Made by a program: the position numbers and the translations under genes. Under the pieces are notes generated by a model. It was not told where the DNA came from. It ran no database searches and saw only the letters and a list, made by a program, of their open reading frames with translations. Below are positions 18,875-31,835 of a stretch of 64,000 nt of DNA, in pieces (positions within the stretch are counted from its first letter, which is position 1; every line of letters starts with the position of its first letter). This DNA comes from Xylaria sp. FL1777 (taxonomy: Eukaryota > Ascomycota > Sordariomycetes > Xylariales > Xylariaceae). The stretch lies in NCBI GenBank assembly GCA_022578965.1, contig MU400514.1:124001-188000 (forward strand). Direction: 5' to 3'.

Positions 18875-21388
18875 TAGTTATATGAGCCACCCACGTGTCG
18901 AGCACTTAAGTTGTCAAGTAGGACCATGTCGTACGGGTGTCAGTACTCAGCAATAAAGTGACCTAGCACTCTCCGTGAGAAGATCACTATATACACTGTC
19001 CTAGGACCTTTTGCCCTTCCTTACAATAGCGAAATAATTGTCCACAAATCATGTTCCATATCCAACGCCATCGTGCTATGTACGCGGCAACCACGTCACC
19101 ACTTAGACTTGGCGAACAAGGCTCAAATAGAGCTGTTGAAGATGTTTCGAGGTTCTGAAACTGCATGTTAGATTACGAATTTTGACCACCCGTCGACATT
19201 TAATTCGTGAATTTCCTTCATAAAAATACATGTGAGAAAACTACGCATAAGCATGCATTAAGGTGGGATACCCGATCGGCAAGGGTTAAATGCTGCTTCG
19301 ATAAGCTTGCAGCCAAGGCAGCTCGATGCAAACTACTTTAGGGAAATGCTGCCACTGCACGGGAAAACTTGCTTGTTTCAATGAATATCGGGCAGGCCGT
19401 CATATCATACTTGGTACATGTATGCGCCTAGCTACCAGCCTTGATTTGGAGACTGTTTTAAGCCCCTTAGATACCGACTTACATGTAAGTCGTGCTAGAG
19501 ATAAGCTTTCCGCACCATTCCCTGGCGGCATAGTGTGGAACCGACAATCCTACAGCAACGTCCGGGCAATACCGTGCGCAGGCATGTCTCTTATAAGTAT
19601 GTATGCACAGGGATGTCGATGGAGAGCTGTCAAGTCACCCACCTCTTCGTCACCCAGCAAGGAATTCATCCCTACCTGACAAAGGGACTGCGCATCTTCG
19701 ACTTCGAACTGCGTATATACCAAAGTGTGGAGTGACGTCCGTGCCACGTGTTAGAATAGCCTTATATACTGAACAAAGCCATTGCTCCAATTATCCCCCA
19801 TTTTCCCACCATTTGTCCTACCCCTCACGTCATTATACTTGCCCCATAGAGATGTCGACGGGTCGTTCGCTTGAGCGTAAACGGCAGGAGATTAACTTGG
19901 ATAAGACAAAAAAAGCATGCTTAGAACCGCCATTATCACGAAATGGACCAAGCACAGCCCAGACGGTTCCCCACAGACAACTTCATATTGTCAAGGAATC
20001 AAGCTTAGTTCGGCGTTGCGACTTGTCTTACCACCTTGGCGAAAGAGGCTTTGTCCTATTCGTGCTTATCAGTCTTGATAATGCATTCATAATGCATTCA
20101 TAAGCTACTAACTAACATGAACATGCCTAGGACCATGTAGGTTCCCGAATGCAACCGGCGGACTTGTGGAGTTTCGCCTATCATTCTCTTGATCCCAACA
20201 GCGGGTTTCCACGGGCTTGTCATTTCACCCGGAATGAACTTGTCGGCCGGCGTCTTTTCTCTGGCCAACTAGCCCTATGTGACTCTTCTCTGGAGAGCTT
20301 CTCCACCGAAAGCCGGATGCTCAATGGCTCAAGCGGAAAAATTGCAGATCGCCGGCCGTGCGACGTCCGTAGACGGTCTAGCACGGATAAATGTCTCGGT
20401 ATTTTACCCATATTGCCGTAGTCATTTTATCGTGACTACCATCGTGACGCCTATATGATTGTTTAAAACATGTGACAGACTGAGCAAGGCAAACTCCAAC
20501 CGTCCCCCCACGTTTTCAGAAGCTGGTTGGTTGCTTCATCGTCCGGAAGAGCACCAAAAAACTTGTACCTGCGGCTTGCTCACGGACCTGTGTAACCGAC
20601 ATACAACATCAATCTATGGCCCTTTACTGGTTCCGGCCTACGGGCGTCCTACGCCACAGGCCAGGATTAGCCCTCCCACAAACTGCCTCCGATGTAGACA
20701 ACTCCTTCCGGTGACGAATGCATACAGGTCCGCGATCCAATCCAAGTGTTTGGGCTTCAGGCCATGGCTTAAAGCCAAACGCGTACAACTTAATACAAGC
20801 TTTTAATAATGCAGCTCTGACGAGCAGGGGGGATGTTTTATCACCTTGTGTTCCTCAGATTGCGTGCTATCTACATTTAGTAGTACTCACTGGTCTGTCT
20901 TGGTCGATATAGCCATACTGTCAAACGATAGGGGCCGTTTCGAGCTTGTTTAGGAAGTAACTTCTTGCATCATGTGTGCTATGTATCCCCTTGCCTTATC
21001 TTCGTGGAGGGTCAAAACGGCTATTGCAACCGTAATTGCCATGTGGGGAAGAGTAAATAAACTTTTTTCCGCGAAATCATGTCACTTTCTTCTTCTAGGA
21101 TGTGGACTTCATCTAATTGTGGCGTCCCAAGACCTGCAAAGACCAAGGAACGCCTTGCGACGTTGTCTGAAGTGGTACGAGACTGTATTCGAATTATGGG
21201 CTCTCTCACGATCTGATATCTGCTCCCCGTAGACCTTCGCTGGGCTGGGATGACGAATATACAAAGACTAGAGCTGAAAGAGCAGGCGGAATTTTTCATA
21301 TAACCATAATCCGGTGTGACCCCAGAGGTTCCTCCGACCCTAGCGGAACAAATCGCGTCCTTTTTCCAGAGACTCTCGAGCTATCACA

Positions 21389-21394
21389 TATATA
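21389..21394 (+). promoter_or_regulatory. TATA-like element of the ferric reductase-type gene
   Basis: TATATA lies 147 bp upstream of the ATG at 21541, a plausible distance for a fungal core promoter with a leader of about 100 nt. Only position and composition support it. Confidence 0.3.
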
Positions 21395-21540
21395 CTCCCG
21401 TCCCAGCGTTGATAAATCGACAGGCCGTAGCTAAATAGTCATCCTCGCAAGAAAATCAGCTCTATACGAGCGCACTACGGAGCCGTACCCTCTCCTGTCG
21501 ATAGTCTTAGATCGATCAAACCCATCTGCATATCAAAGCA

Positions 21541-23894
21541 ATGGAATCTTCGTCGTTTTCAAAGATGCCGAGGTTCAGTGCCTCTGGGAACTCAAGCTCG
21601 AACCAAGGGTGGATGGCAGCACGATTAGAGGCCAATGTAGAGATTTTGTCATACTATGCTATATCTCTCACGGTTCTTATCGCCATATTCATCGTGGGCC
21701 ACTGGACTCGTCGACTAGCATGGAATGCGTCTCGGTCTACGATTCTTTATCCCATTGTAGCAATATCAAGGTTAGTCTACAAAGGCCATTATTGATCTAG
21801 TATTATGCTAATATGTTATCTAGGATTCTTCGTAAGGGTCTTCTTAGACGGCTCTCTGGTTTTACGTCTATTGGGCATGCTGTACTTGTGCTCGCCTTTG
21901 TAGGGTTGAACGCCCTCTTCAGCTTTTACCGCGTTGACTACAGCAAAATTTCAAATATTGCTGCGCGATTCGGGTGGTAGGTGATGGTGATGCCTGAACA
22001 TTCGATATCTGCTAATTCTCACCCTAGGATGGCCACCGGTAACCTGGCATTTGTAGGTAAGTATTATATCAAATTTCGTTCTTCCTTTCGCATAATACCA
22101 GATAGGAAGATGCTCTTCCGGGCTTCTCCTACTTCTGATGAATTCTGCTTCCTTCTAAAATCATACGGTTTACTTGAAAGACCTATTACTGATCTTAAGC
22201 TGTAGTTTTCCTAGCACTAAAGAACACGCCTCTCGCAATCTTAACAGTCTATTCATATGAGAGGCTGAACAGCCTTCACCAGATAGCTGGATATACTACC
22301 CTTCTATATACAATTCTACGTGAGTAATCTGGCCGTATTGCTCTCATTATACTTCGCTTGTTCTCTCATATTCAAGAGGCCCCTCCTGCTGCGAGCCTAT
22401 CCGAAACATTCGAGAGCTTGAAACGCAATTCCTAACGACATAATTATACAGATGGGGCATTATACACTTACTATTTCATGATGACTGGGAAGACAAACGT
22501 TCTTCATGAGGATGTCGTCACAGCCGGCATCATCTTAGGGTTTGCCATGTTCTTCACGGTTTTCGCTGGCATGACTTTACAACGACTCAAGTACGAACTT
22601 TTCTACGTAATCCATTTAGCTTTGTTTGTGGTTATTGTCGTCACCCTAGGCTTGCACCGACCAACTCTCGAAAGCGAAAAGACCTTGATCGTCACCATTG
22701 TAATTGCCTCCCTCTGGGTCTCTGATCGGCTTATTCGAGTCGGCCGCTTGGCTTTTAACGGCATCAACAATGAAGCCACGATATTCCCACTACCGAATGG
22801 TGGCACTCGTGTTGTGGTCAAGAAATCAATAATACGTGCGAGGCCTGGAAGTAAGTTAACTAGCGTTTATCCCGAGTGCCCCTTTAACTCCTCGGCGTTG
22901 AGTCAGATAAAAGAAGAAATGATCAAAGTGCCCCAAATGTATATATAAGACCCAACTTCATGCACTAACTAATTTTACGTAGAGCATTGTTATGTTTGGC
23001 TGCCTCATATTCGCGCTTTTGAGACGCATCCTTTCACCATAGTAGCTACCGAACCCTTAGAGCTCATCATCAACACACACAGCGGGTTCACAAGAGATCT
23101 ACACCGGTATGCCCACCAGAACCCAGGCGCCAGTCTGACGGTATCGGTTGAAGGGCCATACGGAACGTTCCCAGACCCCATGGAATACGACAAGGTCGTG
23201 CTGGTGGCCGGCGGATCGGGCGCCACTTTCACCGTTGGTCTAGCAGCAGATATGATACAGAGGATGCATCTAGATTCAGCAAAGCAAATTGAATTCATAT
23301 GGGTATCACGAAACCGCGGTACGTGATACGTGCTCTCACTGGTCAAGACGAAATTGCTGACGTACTTATTCAGACAATATAGATTGGTTCACACAGCATT
23401 TAAATCATCTACTTACACACCAATGTGCGCCTAAGATTGGTCTGAAGATTCATTTGACTAGAGTCAAGAGACTGGAGAAGATCGAGCCATCTGCACCCAT
23501 CTCACGCTTATCGTCGCAAATTTTCACCGTCAGAGAATCGGATCCGGCCTCCGACACGGAGAAGGGGACGGAGTCACCGGAGTTAAGCACAGAGAGATCT
23601 TCGATAGCTATTCGCGAAGAAGATCCAGAGAAACACGATACACTATCTAGTGTTAACTCTATAGAAGTGAACCCTTCGACGACTAGCGGTTTGAGACTTC
23701 CCATAAGATACGGCCGACCCGACATTGAGACTTCAGTCCGGGAGGCGATATTGTCGATGAACAAGAACGAAAGGGTATTAGTCGCAGCATGTGGTCCTCC
23801 GGGATTAGTAAATGTTGTGCGAAATACAACAGCTAGTTGTATTAGCGTCGACGGACCGTCTGTTGAACTTCACTGTGAGCAGTTTGGTTGGTGA
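21541..23894 (+). CDS. Ferric reductase / NADPH-oxidase-type transmembrane flavocytochrome
   Basis: Transfers electrons from NADPH through FAD and two hemes across a membrane to ferric iron or oxygen. Seven exons: 21541-21770, 21824-21976, 22028-22056, 22206-22319, 22452-22850, 22983-23318 and 23374-23894; spliced 1782 nt, 593 residues. Introns 5 and 6 are both 132 nt. The ferric reductase domain has two bis-heme His pairs with exact H-x13-H spacing: LHQIAGY...ILHG and VIHLALF...LGLHRP. The flavin part has HPFTIV, the pyrophosphate loop is GPYGTF, and the NADPH sites are VAGGSGATF and ACGPPGLV near the C-terminus. Between the two NADPH motifs lies a Ser/Glu-rich insert of about 80 residues (about 450-530), typical of fungal FRE proteins. 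It may serve iron uptake or supply redox power; a link with the polyketide cluster is not shown. Confidence 0.9.
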
Positions 23895-26800
23895 TGACAC
23901 ATTACGCAACGGGGCTTAGCTTGTTCGAGTATGTAAGAGCTTCTAGCATTGTTGGCATTTTTGGCGCGCTATCTAGGGGATTATAGAGGTAGGGAGTTAG
24001 ATGTAATTTTAGATTTAGGACAGCCACCATCGGAGAATATCGCTGTTGTGCTTCGAGGTGAAGTCGCGGTATATAAAAAGGGGAGGAGGGGTAAGCACCG
24101 CTTCAGCTGTTGATATATAATACATATTTTATTCTTGAAAAGTATGCTTTTTCGTTACTTGAGTATCTTGATATCCGTGATCTTAAGTTTGAAGATGTGG
24201 TGATGCAAAGTAATACTACTATTGAGACGAGCCAGCCGACAACAACCAAACCCTACATATGGACGCGGACATTGGCCTTTGGTATATAGACCATCTTATT
24301 TGTTGAAATTCTAACCCCATTGTAAACACTAGACGAGTCTATATCTATTCCTATTTGGTGAATTAGTGTGAGAGAGCAATGACTGTGAGGGGTCTCGTAG
24401 AATAGAGATCTCGAACGAGTACAGGGGCGACTCCGTCAATTGAGTATTCGCCACTTTGACTCAACAGGGCCTTGCCTAGGTCTATTACGTAGCTCAATCT
24501 GACCCAAATTTCATAGATAGCACTATTATCTCAACCTCGATAAAGCTTTATTTCCACTGCCGCCTATAGCGTATCCCGTTCGACATGGGCGTACTCCTCT
24601 CGCCGTAGCTAACTAGCGAGACAACAACGTATTTATATTCTACTTGAACTAGGGCATTAAAATTACTAAAGCTTGGTCCTTAGAAATAAGAAAATCCAGC
24701 ACTTGTAAGTTAACTCCCTGCAGGTTCATAATGGTTAAGATGGTATACCTCCGAGTTTGGGAACAAGTGTACTACCGGTGTCTCTTGACGCTTAATAGTA
24801 GATTTCTAGGACTTCGAACTTTGGCTCAGGTGTCCTAACCTGTCCTAAGCGAGCGAGTCTAGAACTTTGAGTGGGTTGCTGCCTGGGTGCCGGTAAGTAC
24901 CGTACCGTTGAGACATATATGATCGACTGCCTATACCGAGATACCGGGGTGCATTAACATATACGTACTAAGCACGTGAGAGTTGAGACGGCATTGATTT
25001 TTCATTCTCGTAGATTTTGCAGTATCCTGCGCTGATCGTGAAATTGACTGAAATGATTATAGAGAATGAGAAGTACATGATGAGTTTTTAGCGTGGCCTT
25101 GGATAGATTAGATCTCGATCTAGGAACGATCTTGAAAGAATCGGGGTATTAGGAACAGGCTTACTCTAGCATGGAAATTTTTACCTTTTGCTAGATCGAA
25201 GACTCTAGATAAGTTCATTTCGTAGGAGTGAGTCACTTAAGACTCACTTGTCGTGCTATAAGAGTGCTGGTAGTTATAGCTCTTGGAATCAACCTTGTAG
25301 CTAGAAATATTTATGTGATAAGATCGCATTGTTGAAGAACAACATGGTAATGCTACTACCACATCAAATGTCTTTGATAGTTCTCTGCCAATAGTATAAT
25401 GAACTGTAGTAAAATTATCCCGCCTGTGAGATTACCGACGGAGCACTTAATCTGGCTCAGAGTATAGTCACGCGCGAGCTCTTAAAGATACTATCTAAAT
25501 GTTTGAGAGCATTATTCAATGACTCTCCGATTCGAAGCCTCTTATTTCGTCTACTACTTCGACTTTGTACACTACTGTCGCGTACGTTGCCAGAAAATTG
25601 TCTCGTTTCCATCTTTCGTTTATAAATAACATGACGTAGGAATATCTCATAAGCTAAACGTAATGTGAATGCAGGAGAACTAAAGGAAACATTCCCCCAA
25701 GCTCAAATACAAATTTTACAGAAATTAATCTTCATGTTGAAGTACCTACAAGGGTTACTCGCAATACAAAAATTCGTCATTTCTATCTTGGGAGCATAAT
25801 ACCTCCCGAGAAAGGGGTAACTAGAATCAGAATGCACTTTTTTCCTATCCTAGGGTGTGATTTACTCCAACGCGGCATTGGATGAGGCTAAGTCAGGTAC
25901 ACGTTATCCATTGATGTAATTCGCCAACCCGACTTGTCAATAGCCGTGTAGGAACCGCGATTTCATAAAGAGCGGATTCCAATGCCAAAACCTGGATAAA
26001 GGTATTCCAAATCCAAATCTGAAGATCTCGATCCTAATTACCATCGCATGCGTTACCATCAGATTGGTAATATTCGAATCGTAGTAATTATGTGTAACTT
26101 TCTATGACATGGGTCGATGATTAGGAAGTGGCATTGACGTTCGAATAATTATCTATTATGGGTACCCGGCAGGAAGAGGAACAAGGGGCGTCGGAAGACC
26201 ACATGGCTTGAGGGTCTTCCCTCGTATACTTCGCACCATTGCTCCAATTCTTTTCGTTGAGCGGCCCGTCTTGCCGAAGAGCTGTTGATTGTGGGTTTCT
26301 CTACGCACAGTAGTCGTGGTGGAGCCGTGAACTGGGAAGACGCTACGTGAGCTGTCGAGTCTCCTTCGCACAACCCTGTTTTATTTGGAATGGGAAAGTA
26401 TAAGAGATGAAAGAAGGAAGATGATGTGGAGGATGAAGTCTCGTATGCCTCATACTTCTTGTTACAATGCAGCAAAAGCGGGATTGAGATGCGTGATGTT
26501 ATCTACAAGCTATAGGAATACTTATCTATGCTAGATTAGATCTGCGCTTACAGGGATTCTTATTTCGAAGGTAGGGTTGAGGATTAGAGCGCTTATACGG
26601 GCCGTCGTCAAGGTAGACTGTCTCATGATAAAGACGCACATGGGTGCTTAAGCGTTCCATGTGCCTACAAGTCGGTTGGCTGTCTACTAATTTGGAAATC
26701 TATTGTGGCAGGTATATCAACCTACTACTCAAGAAGCACTTTAACTGAAATCTAGTTCAGAGAGCTAATAGTTAACCGGGTAGACCCGACATCCTCGTAT

Positions 26801-27445
26801 TAGTTTCCGTTGTCACTTGTTGAAAGTGACTGCTATCGGGTTGAGTGCTTTTTTAGTTTTAGACTGGATGGGTCTTCGTTGCATAGCACGTTCGGCTTGC
26901 AAGCTGCTTGCTTGTGCAGTTGTCACATGGATCTTTGGCAGGGTTAAACTAGAGGGGCATAGCGTGGAACTGTTTCCACAACATAGCCTCCGCATCGGAC
27001 ATCAATATTGGTCGTAGTCCAGTTTTCGGCCATCCCCTTTACATTTTGTTGAGGTGGCTTCTAAAGCACTGCGAGAAGAATGAAGTGACTGGTGCACGTT
27101 TGAGTTGTGCTTTCTTAAGTAGCGTTGAGCATAAAGCTTCACGATATAGTGTAATTTATCTACGAGCAATTTCATCCTATGACAAGCCACAGTTATATAC
27201 ACTTGATGCTTAGCTCACAATATTACCACCCAAGTTTTAGCCGTCCATGAATTACCTCCTTAATGCCAATGATGCTCCGAAGATATGAGAGAGAGTGGGC
27301 AATAGCCGGCCCATGTTCCGAACGGATAATGACTTTGCCCGCAAACGCCGGCTCTCTAATACTACAATCATGTCATATTTTTGCATGATGCCTTACTTGG
27401 AAGGACTTGGAGATGGTGCTCAACCGCAATCAATCCCAATGTAGA
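23895..27445. other. Gene-free region of 3.5 kb
   Basis: AT-rich, with stops in all frames and no splice-consistent coding pattern that I could build. It covers the 3' sides of the ferric reductase-type gene and of the zinc-cluster regulator. I see nothing more in it. Confidence 0.55.
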
Positions 27446-30373
27446 TCAACCTTGCGCGGTGAGGAAGAAATCCAATTCATTACCCTGCCCCATAACGTTC
27501 TCGTTTTCGGCAAGTTGTTCTAGGAGGCTTAAGAAGGGGTCCTTTTCTTCTGCAGCTCCTGTAATGGTGCTACCATCGTGGCTCTTGGCGCCAGGAGTAG
27601 ATACTTTCATAGCGGCCTCTCCGTTGTCGTCCTCGACCTGCCAGGGAGCAGGGGAGGGGAAGGTGTTCGTAGGTACTGTGCCAAACATAGGGTCATAGCT
27701 ACCTAGACCTATTCCATTGCTGCCATTGTCCGTATTTTGAGTAGAAGTCGTAAAATTGCGCGGACTAGAGGCAGAGTTTCCTGGAAAGCCGGACATCTGA
27801 TGAGGCTGTGGTGCTGAGAACGTCGGTGTTGCAGGTACTATATTTGCCGATGGAACTGCCATTGAATGTTGTGCTTGGCTTACTGCTTTTCCTTCTGCGT
27901 GTGGGGAGATTAAGGGGGCCACGCGTACCATAGGCGAGTTTTGTGACCCTGTAGCGAGCGAGAAACGACGAGAAGAGACGCTGGGAACGGGTGGACCGAT
28001 GGACGTTGGGCTGCTTATGCTGGTACTAAACGACCCAAGATTACCGGGTTCGTACCGACTGAGGCCCGGGGTGACCGGAAATTTCCTTTTGAGATTCGGT
28101 CGGTCAGGTTCACAATTGTCTCGGGGAGCATGCAAGTCATTGCCCGTATATGTGTCCGCAGTGAAGTCAACAATTACTTCCGTGAGGCTTAGATTAGCTC
28201 CATCAAAGTTATATGACTCGCCTCCGGGGCCTGTAACATTTGCATAGCGGCTGAAGAAATCCTCGAGATTGAACGCAGGAGAGTACCGCATTGAGTTAGT
28301 GGCTAGCCGCTTGACAAGTTCCATATGGGCGTTATAGACATTCTGCAAGACCTCTCGCTGGTGTTGCACGCTCACCCACGCATACCGGAGCTCGCTGAGT
28401 TGTTGCATCTCACGCGAAAGAAAATCCGCAGACGCGGCGAAAGTTCCCATGTCGCCTCCTCTTGCTCCCACCCTATTGTACTGCATTCCGTGGATATGAA
28501 CTGTGCCGGCAGTGCAGAGGCAGTATCCAACAAAGGCCGGCCATTCGGTGGTCCCCGTCTGCTTTCCCAATTCTACCAATTCGGTAATAGCATTTGCATG
28601 CAGGAAGCACATATTTGTGGCCTCGATCTGCCATGATTGGTGCTGCCCTGTCACGGCTAGTTCTGCTAGGTCGATTGGCAGAAACGGCCGATAGATCAAG
28701 CAATAAATCAAGTGGTATACGAGCTTACTGAGCACTAAAATAGTGCATTCTGGATGCCCGAATAGTGTGTCTAAGCTTGAGAAGACGTCTTCCGTGCCAG
28801 AAGCCCAAATATCGAGGTCTTGTCTTATCTTAGAAAGTTTTGAGAGCGTGTGCCATGGGAAATGCGAGTCGCCCTTGACCCCTCCAGCCGCGAGGTAACG
28901 GTTCGTCACACCCAAGACACGGCTAATATCAATGAGCATTGCGCTGCCCCCTTGAAATTTTCTGCCACCCCCCTGCAAAGAGTGAAGGTTTGAACCGCTT
29001 TGGAAGAATTCGCCCTCAACCGGTAGGCCGCCTGGTGTTGGAAACCAACATGGCAACCGTAGGAAAATTGTTTTATCGCCAATGAGACATGGGCGCTTAG
29101 AACCGCAAGCCATAAATCTGTCCAGCAGGTAGCATGACCAAAATAAGCGTCTCTTCATTTCACGTTCTAGAGGCCCGATGGGAGCGTTTGGGTCTGCTTC
29201 GCGGTGCAACTCGAGGGCCATGGCCATACCAATCGCGTTTGCTGCATCATAAATTAGCATACCTGGCCTCAAGACATTGGAGAAGTGTCCCGGCTGTAAA
29301 CATTACGTACTCAATAGCATATAGGCTTTTTTCCCTTTTCCTGCTGCGATGTAGGCTATTACAAGAAGAAGAAGTGCTTGCAGAGTATCAATGACTGGCT
29401 CGTCAATATCAACCTCTTTTCTAGACATAGAAGCAAAGTCCTCGCTTAACCTCACGGCGGATTGATACCCAGTGGGGTGCGGTGTGTATCTAGATTCACT
29501 TAGCAACAGAGTCGAAAAGTTACCATAAACCGGAGACCTACCTGGCGGCAACCGAGTATATAGCATGGACTAGGTACGGCGGTAATTGATTGAGCCGTAG
29601 CCGTTGTCGAACAGAGGCCTCGTCTAGTATATGGTAAGGCTTTGCATGGAAACGTGTAAAATACGTATCAAGGAGTGCATCCGACGGAATAGCAGGAGGA
29701 GAGTCGTTAGTCATGGCAGGAGAGTACAAGGCTGTGTCTGACCCAGAGTCAGATGTTCGAGATGTATCGAGGGCTGCACGTTTCGGCCTAGGTTCAGACG
29801 TTGTTGCAGGAGCTGGTGGTATTGAATCTGAAGCAGGCGCCTCGATGTTATTATCCAACCCCTCTGTCTTCGCACATAGTGGCTCTTCTGTGGTCGGTGA
29901 ACTGCCAAGCGTTTTCTTCTGATCCTTGAGCTGTGCCTCTAGACCGTCTACCCGCTTCAGCAGGGCCTCAAGCACGTCTGTTTTAGGACCTCGCTTCTTG
30001 GGGACGGCGTCTGTAATCATGAAGCGCAACAATCAGTGGCCGAAAAGACGCGCGTTGAAGAATCCAGCAAAAAACGTACCATATATACATGGGCATTGGA
30101 AAACTTGGCATGCTTCACAGGACGGGCGTAACCGATTGCATTTGATCTGCCCGCCAGCAGTCAATTGTTAGCGTGGCTACTAGATAAGTTGATAGGCACC
30201 GAGAATCTGTAAAAGTCTGGAAGCCTAGTACCAACCTTACGTTTCCGACAAGATTTGCAGTTCATCGACTCTCGTGGTTCGTTGCTCATCCGGCGTGTTG
30301 GCAAGCGTTCTATGCCCACCTGGGGTCGCGACATGACGAGTGAATGAGTGCCGTCTGCGTGGGCCAAGCTCAT
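27446..30373 (-). CDS. Zn2Cys6 transcription factor with fungal_trans domain
   Basis: DNA-binding regulator. Five exons on the minus strand: 30373-30236, 30146-30080, 30010-29542, 29489-29311 and 29262-27446; spliced 2670 nt, 889 residues from the ATG at 30373 (in-frame ATGs at 30334 and 30289 are also possible starts). The zinc cluster is assembled by splicing: NCKSCRKRK joins [16 protein letters not shown] and QCPCIY, giving six well-spaced Cys. A linker and dimerisation helix follow ([28 protein letters not shown]). The fungal_trans middle homology region runs from [17 protein letters not shown] through [12 protein letters not shown] and [16 protein letters not shown]. The C-terminal 250 residues are Ser-, Pro- and Asn-rich, as in activation regions. 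The first intron has a weak GTTGGT donor. It could control nearby genes but is 13 kb from the last tailoring gene. Confidence 0.88.
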
Positions 30374-31544
30374 TTTCACTAATTCGTATAGAAGATTGAG
30401 TTGCGTCGACGAAGGCGTAAGTCTCTCTGGCAGAACTCGAAGATTCTTGCCGGGCTATACAAGATCGTGATGCTACACCGCAGAGCCAGTTTAACCATTG
30501 ATTCAGCTCCGTCAACGACACAAGAGCGTTCGTTTCGTCGCCGGGCTTCTGCTCATACTCAATGTTAGTCGACCGTGTTGTTAGTGTAAACTCGTTTGTC
30601 TCAGCCAATCATCGCATCATACAACTTGCAGATCACAAAGTTGGCTATAATGCAGCTGAGCTTGCACGAGCGTCTGGCGGAAGTGATTCACATAATAAAT
30701 GTCAGCTAACTAACCCCATGGCAGACCCGTGCCATAAATTATGTGGTCCCTCGAAGATGTCTGGCGTAGTGTACGCTGCACTAGTATACACTACGCACTA
30801 TACAGTACTACATCCCAAGATCGCGCTTATGCTCTGGGGTGCTCCATGTTCGCCACGCTAGGCTAACTCTACCCTTGAACAGCGCCTTGACTACTCTCTT
30901 CCGGGTTCACGGCCAACCTCCATTACAAGGTCAGCGCGGGGCCGCAGCGGGGAAGCACTGTTGCAGGGGATGGAGACGCACTGAATGGGCGTGTTGGAGA
31001 AAGCGTTATTCAAGTGATGTACGTGTACTGTACATGGTATACAAGGTAGTACACATAGCTTCGAGCAGGGATGCCATATTAGCCAAAGAAATAGCTCCTA
31101 AAAGGAACTAAAAACTAAATAAAGAAAATATATAGCTATCATAATTCAAAACAGGAAAGAAATGCTTATGCTTCTATTCGAGGTATTTGACGGCCGAGGC
31201 TCCATCTCCAAATTTGATTCAAGAAGGGCATAATGCGTGGAGGGAGTGTCGTTGGCGTGGAACTGGCGTAGACGACGCTGAACTAATAAGGAGGTAGGCC
31301 AAGGCAAAGGAACACCGGTACTTGGAAGCGTACGCAGTATTCTACGCTACTGTATAATGTATAAGAGGCGTCTAAAATGCCGGCCTTAAAATGGACCATG
31401 TCTCCAAACTTGCTAGGGTTATTCGAAAGACTCCGGCAGCGGCTTTCCGATATACAACCGATGAATATGTACACGTTAGTGCAACCCATGCAAGGCGATG
31501 TCCTGTTGTGTGGTGTGTAGTGTAGTTGCAATACTGGGAATTTC

Positions 31545-31619
31545 CCTGTTTTGAACAGGATTCCTACCATATCCGCCTGGCGGAATAAACCGTTGCTTGC
31601 TATTCCCGATATGGTAGGA
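31545..31619. repeat. Nested inverted repeats (three stems)
   Basis: CCTGTT/AACAGG (31545-31550 and 31554-31559, 3-nt loop) is followed by a 12-bp perfect inverted repeat, TCCTACCATATC at 31562-31573 and GATATGGTAGGA at 31608-31619. Nested at its left edge is TCCGCC-T-GGCGGA (31572-31584). The two stems compete for bases at 31572-31573. Confidence 0.8.
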
Positions 31620-31783
31620 TGATATTGTAGAGAGAGAACGATTAGTAGTGATAGGGCGAACGAAAAAAAAAAAAACTCTCTAAGTACTATCCTCTTGAGT
31701 TAAGACGTATTACCTCCTGCGTTATCCGAAGTCAATACGAAACATTGAGTCGTAGCATTGTGGCTCGAGAAGCTCGGCCGCTC

Positions 31784-31835
31784 AAGACTATCCGTGGGTG
31801 CCTACTTCGGGTGGGATTACACCCACGAGAGTCTT
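31784..31835. repeat. Imperfect 14-bp inverted repeat with 19-nt loop
   Basis: AAGACT (31784-31789) pairs with AGTCTT (31830-31835), and CGTGGGTG (31793-31800) pairs with CACCCACG (31820-31827). The only unpaired bases in the stem are ATC on the left and AG on the right. It is 165 bp from the previous group of inverted repeats. Confidence 0.8.

Larger units (their letters stand above)
18149..21540. other. Gene-poor region upstream of the ferric reductase-like gene
   Basis: About 3.4 kb without a gene I can support. It contains a perfect 22-bp palindrome at 18853-18874. A small frame with a CT-rich leader and TATA-like element starts at 19852 and would give 83 residues (MSTGRSLERKRQEINLDKTK...), but nothing else supports it. 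A TATA-like element at 21389-21394 precedes the reductase gene. Confidence 0.5.

Noticed and set aside
19852..20103. Small gene of 83 residues with a TATA-like element and CT-rich leader
   Set aside because: No domain, no splice partner and no independent support; recorded only in the gap description.
26149..26475. 108-codon minus-strand frame
   Set aside because: Low-complexity Ser/Arg composition and an overlapping equally open second frame; no family resemblance.
31283..31570. 95-codon minus-strand frame
   Set aside because: Cys/Ser-rich random-looking composition; overlaps the inverted-repeat group.
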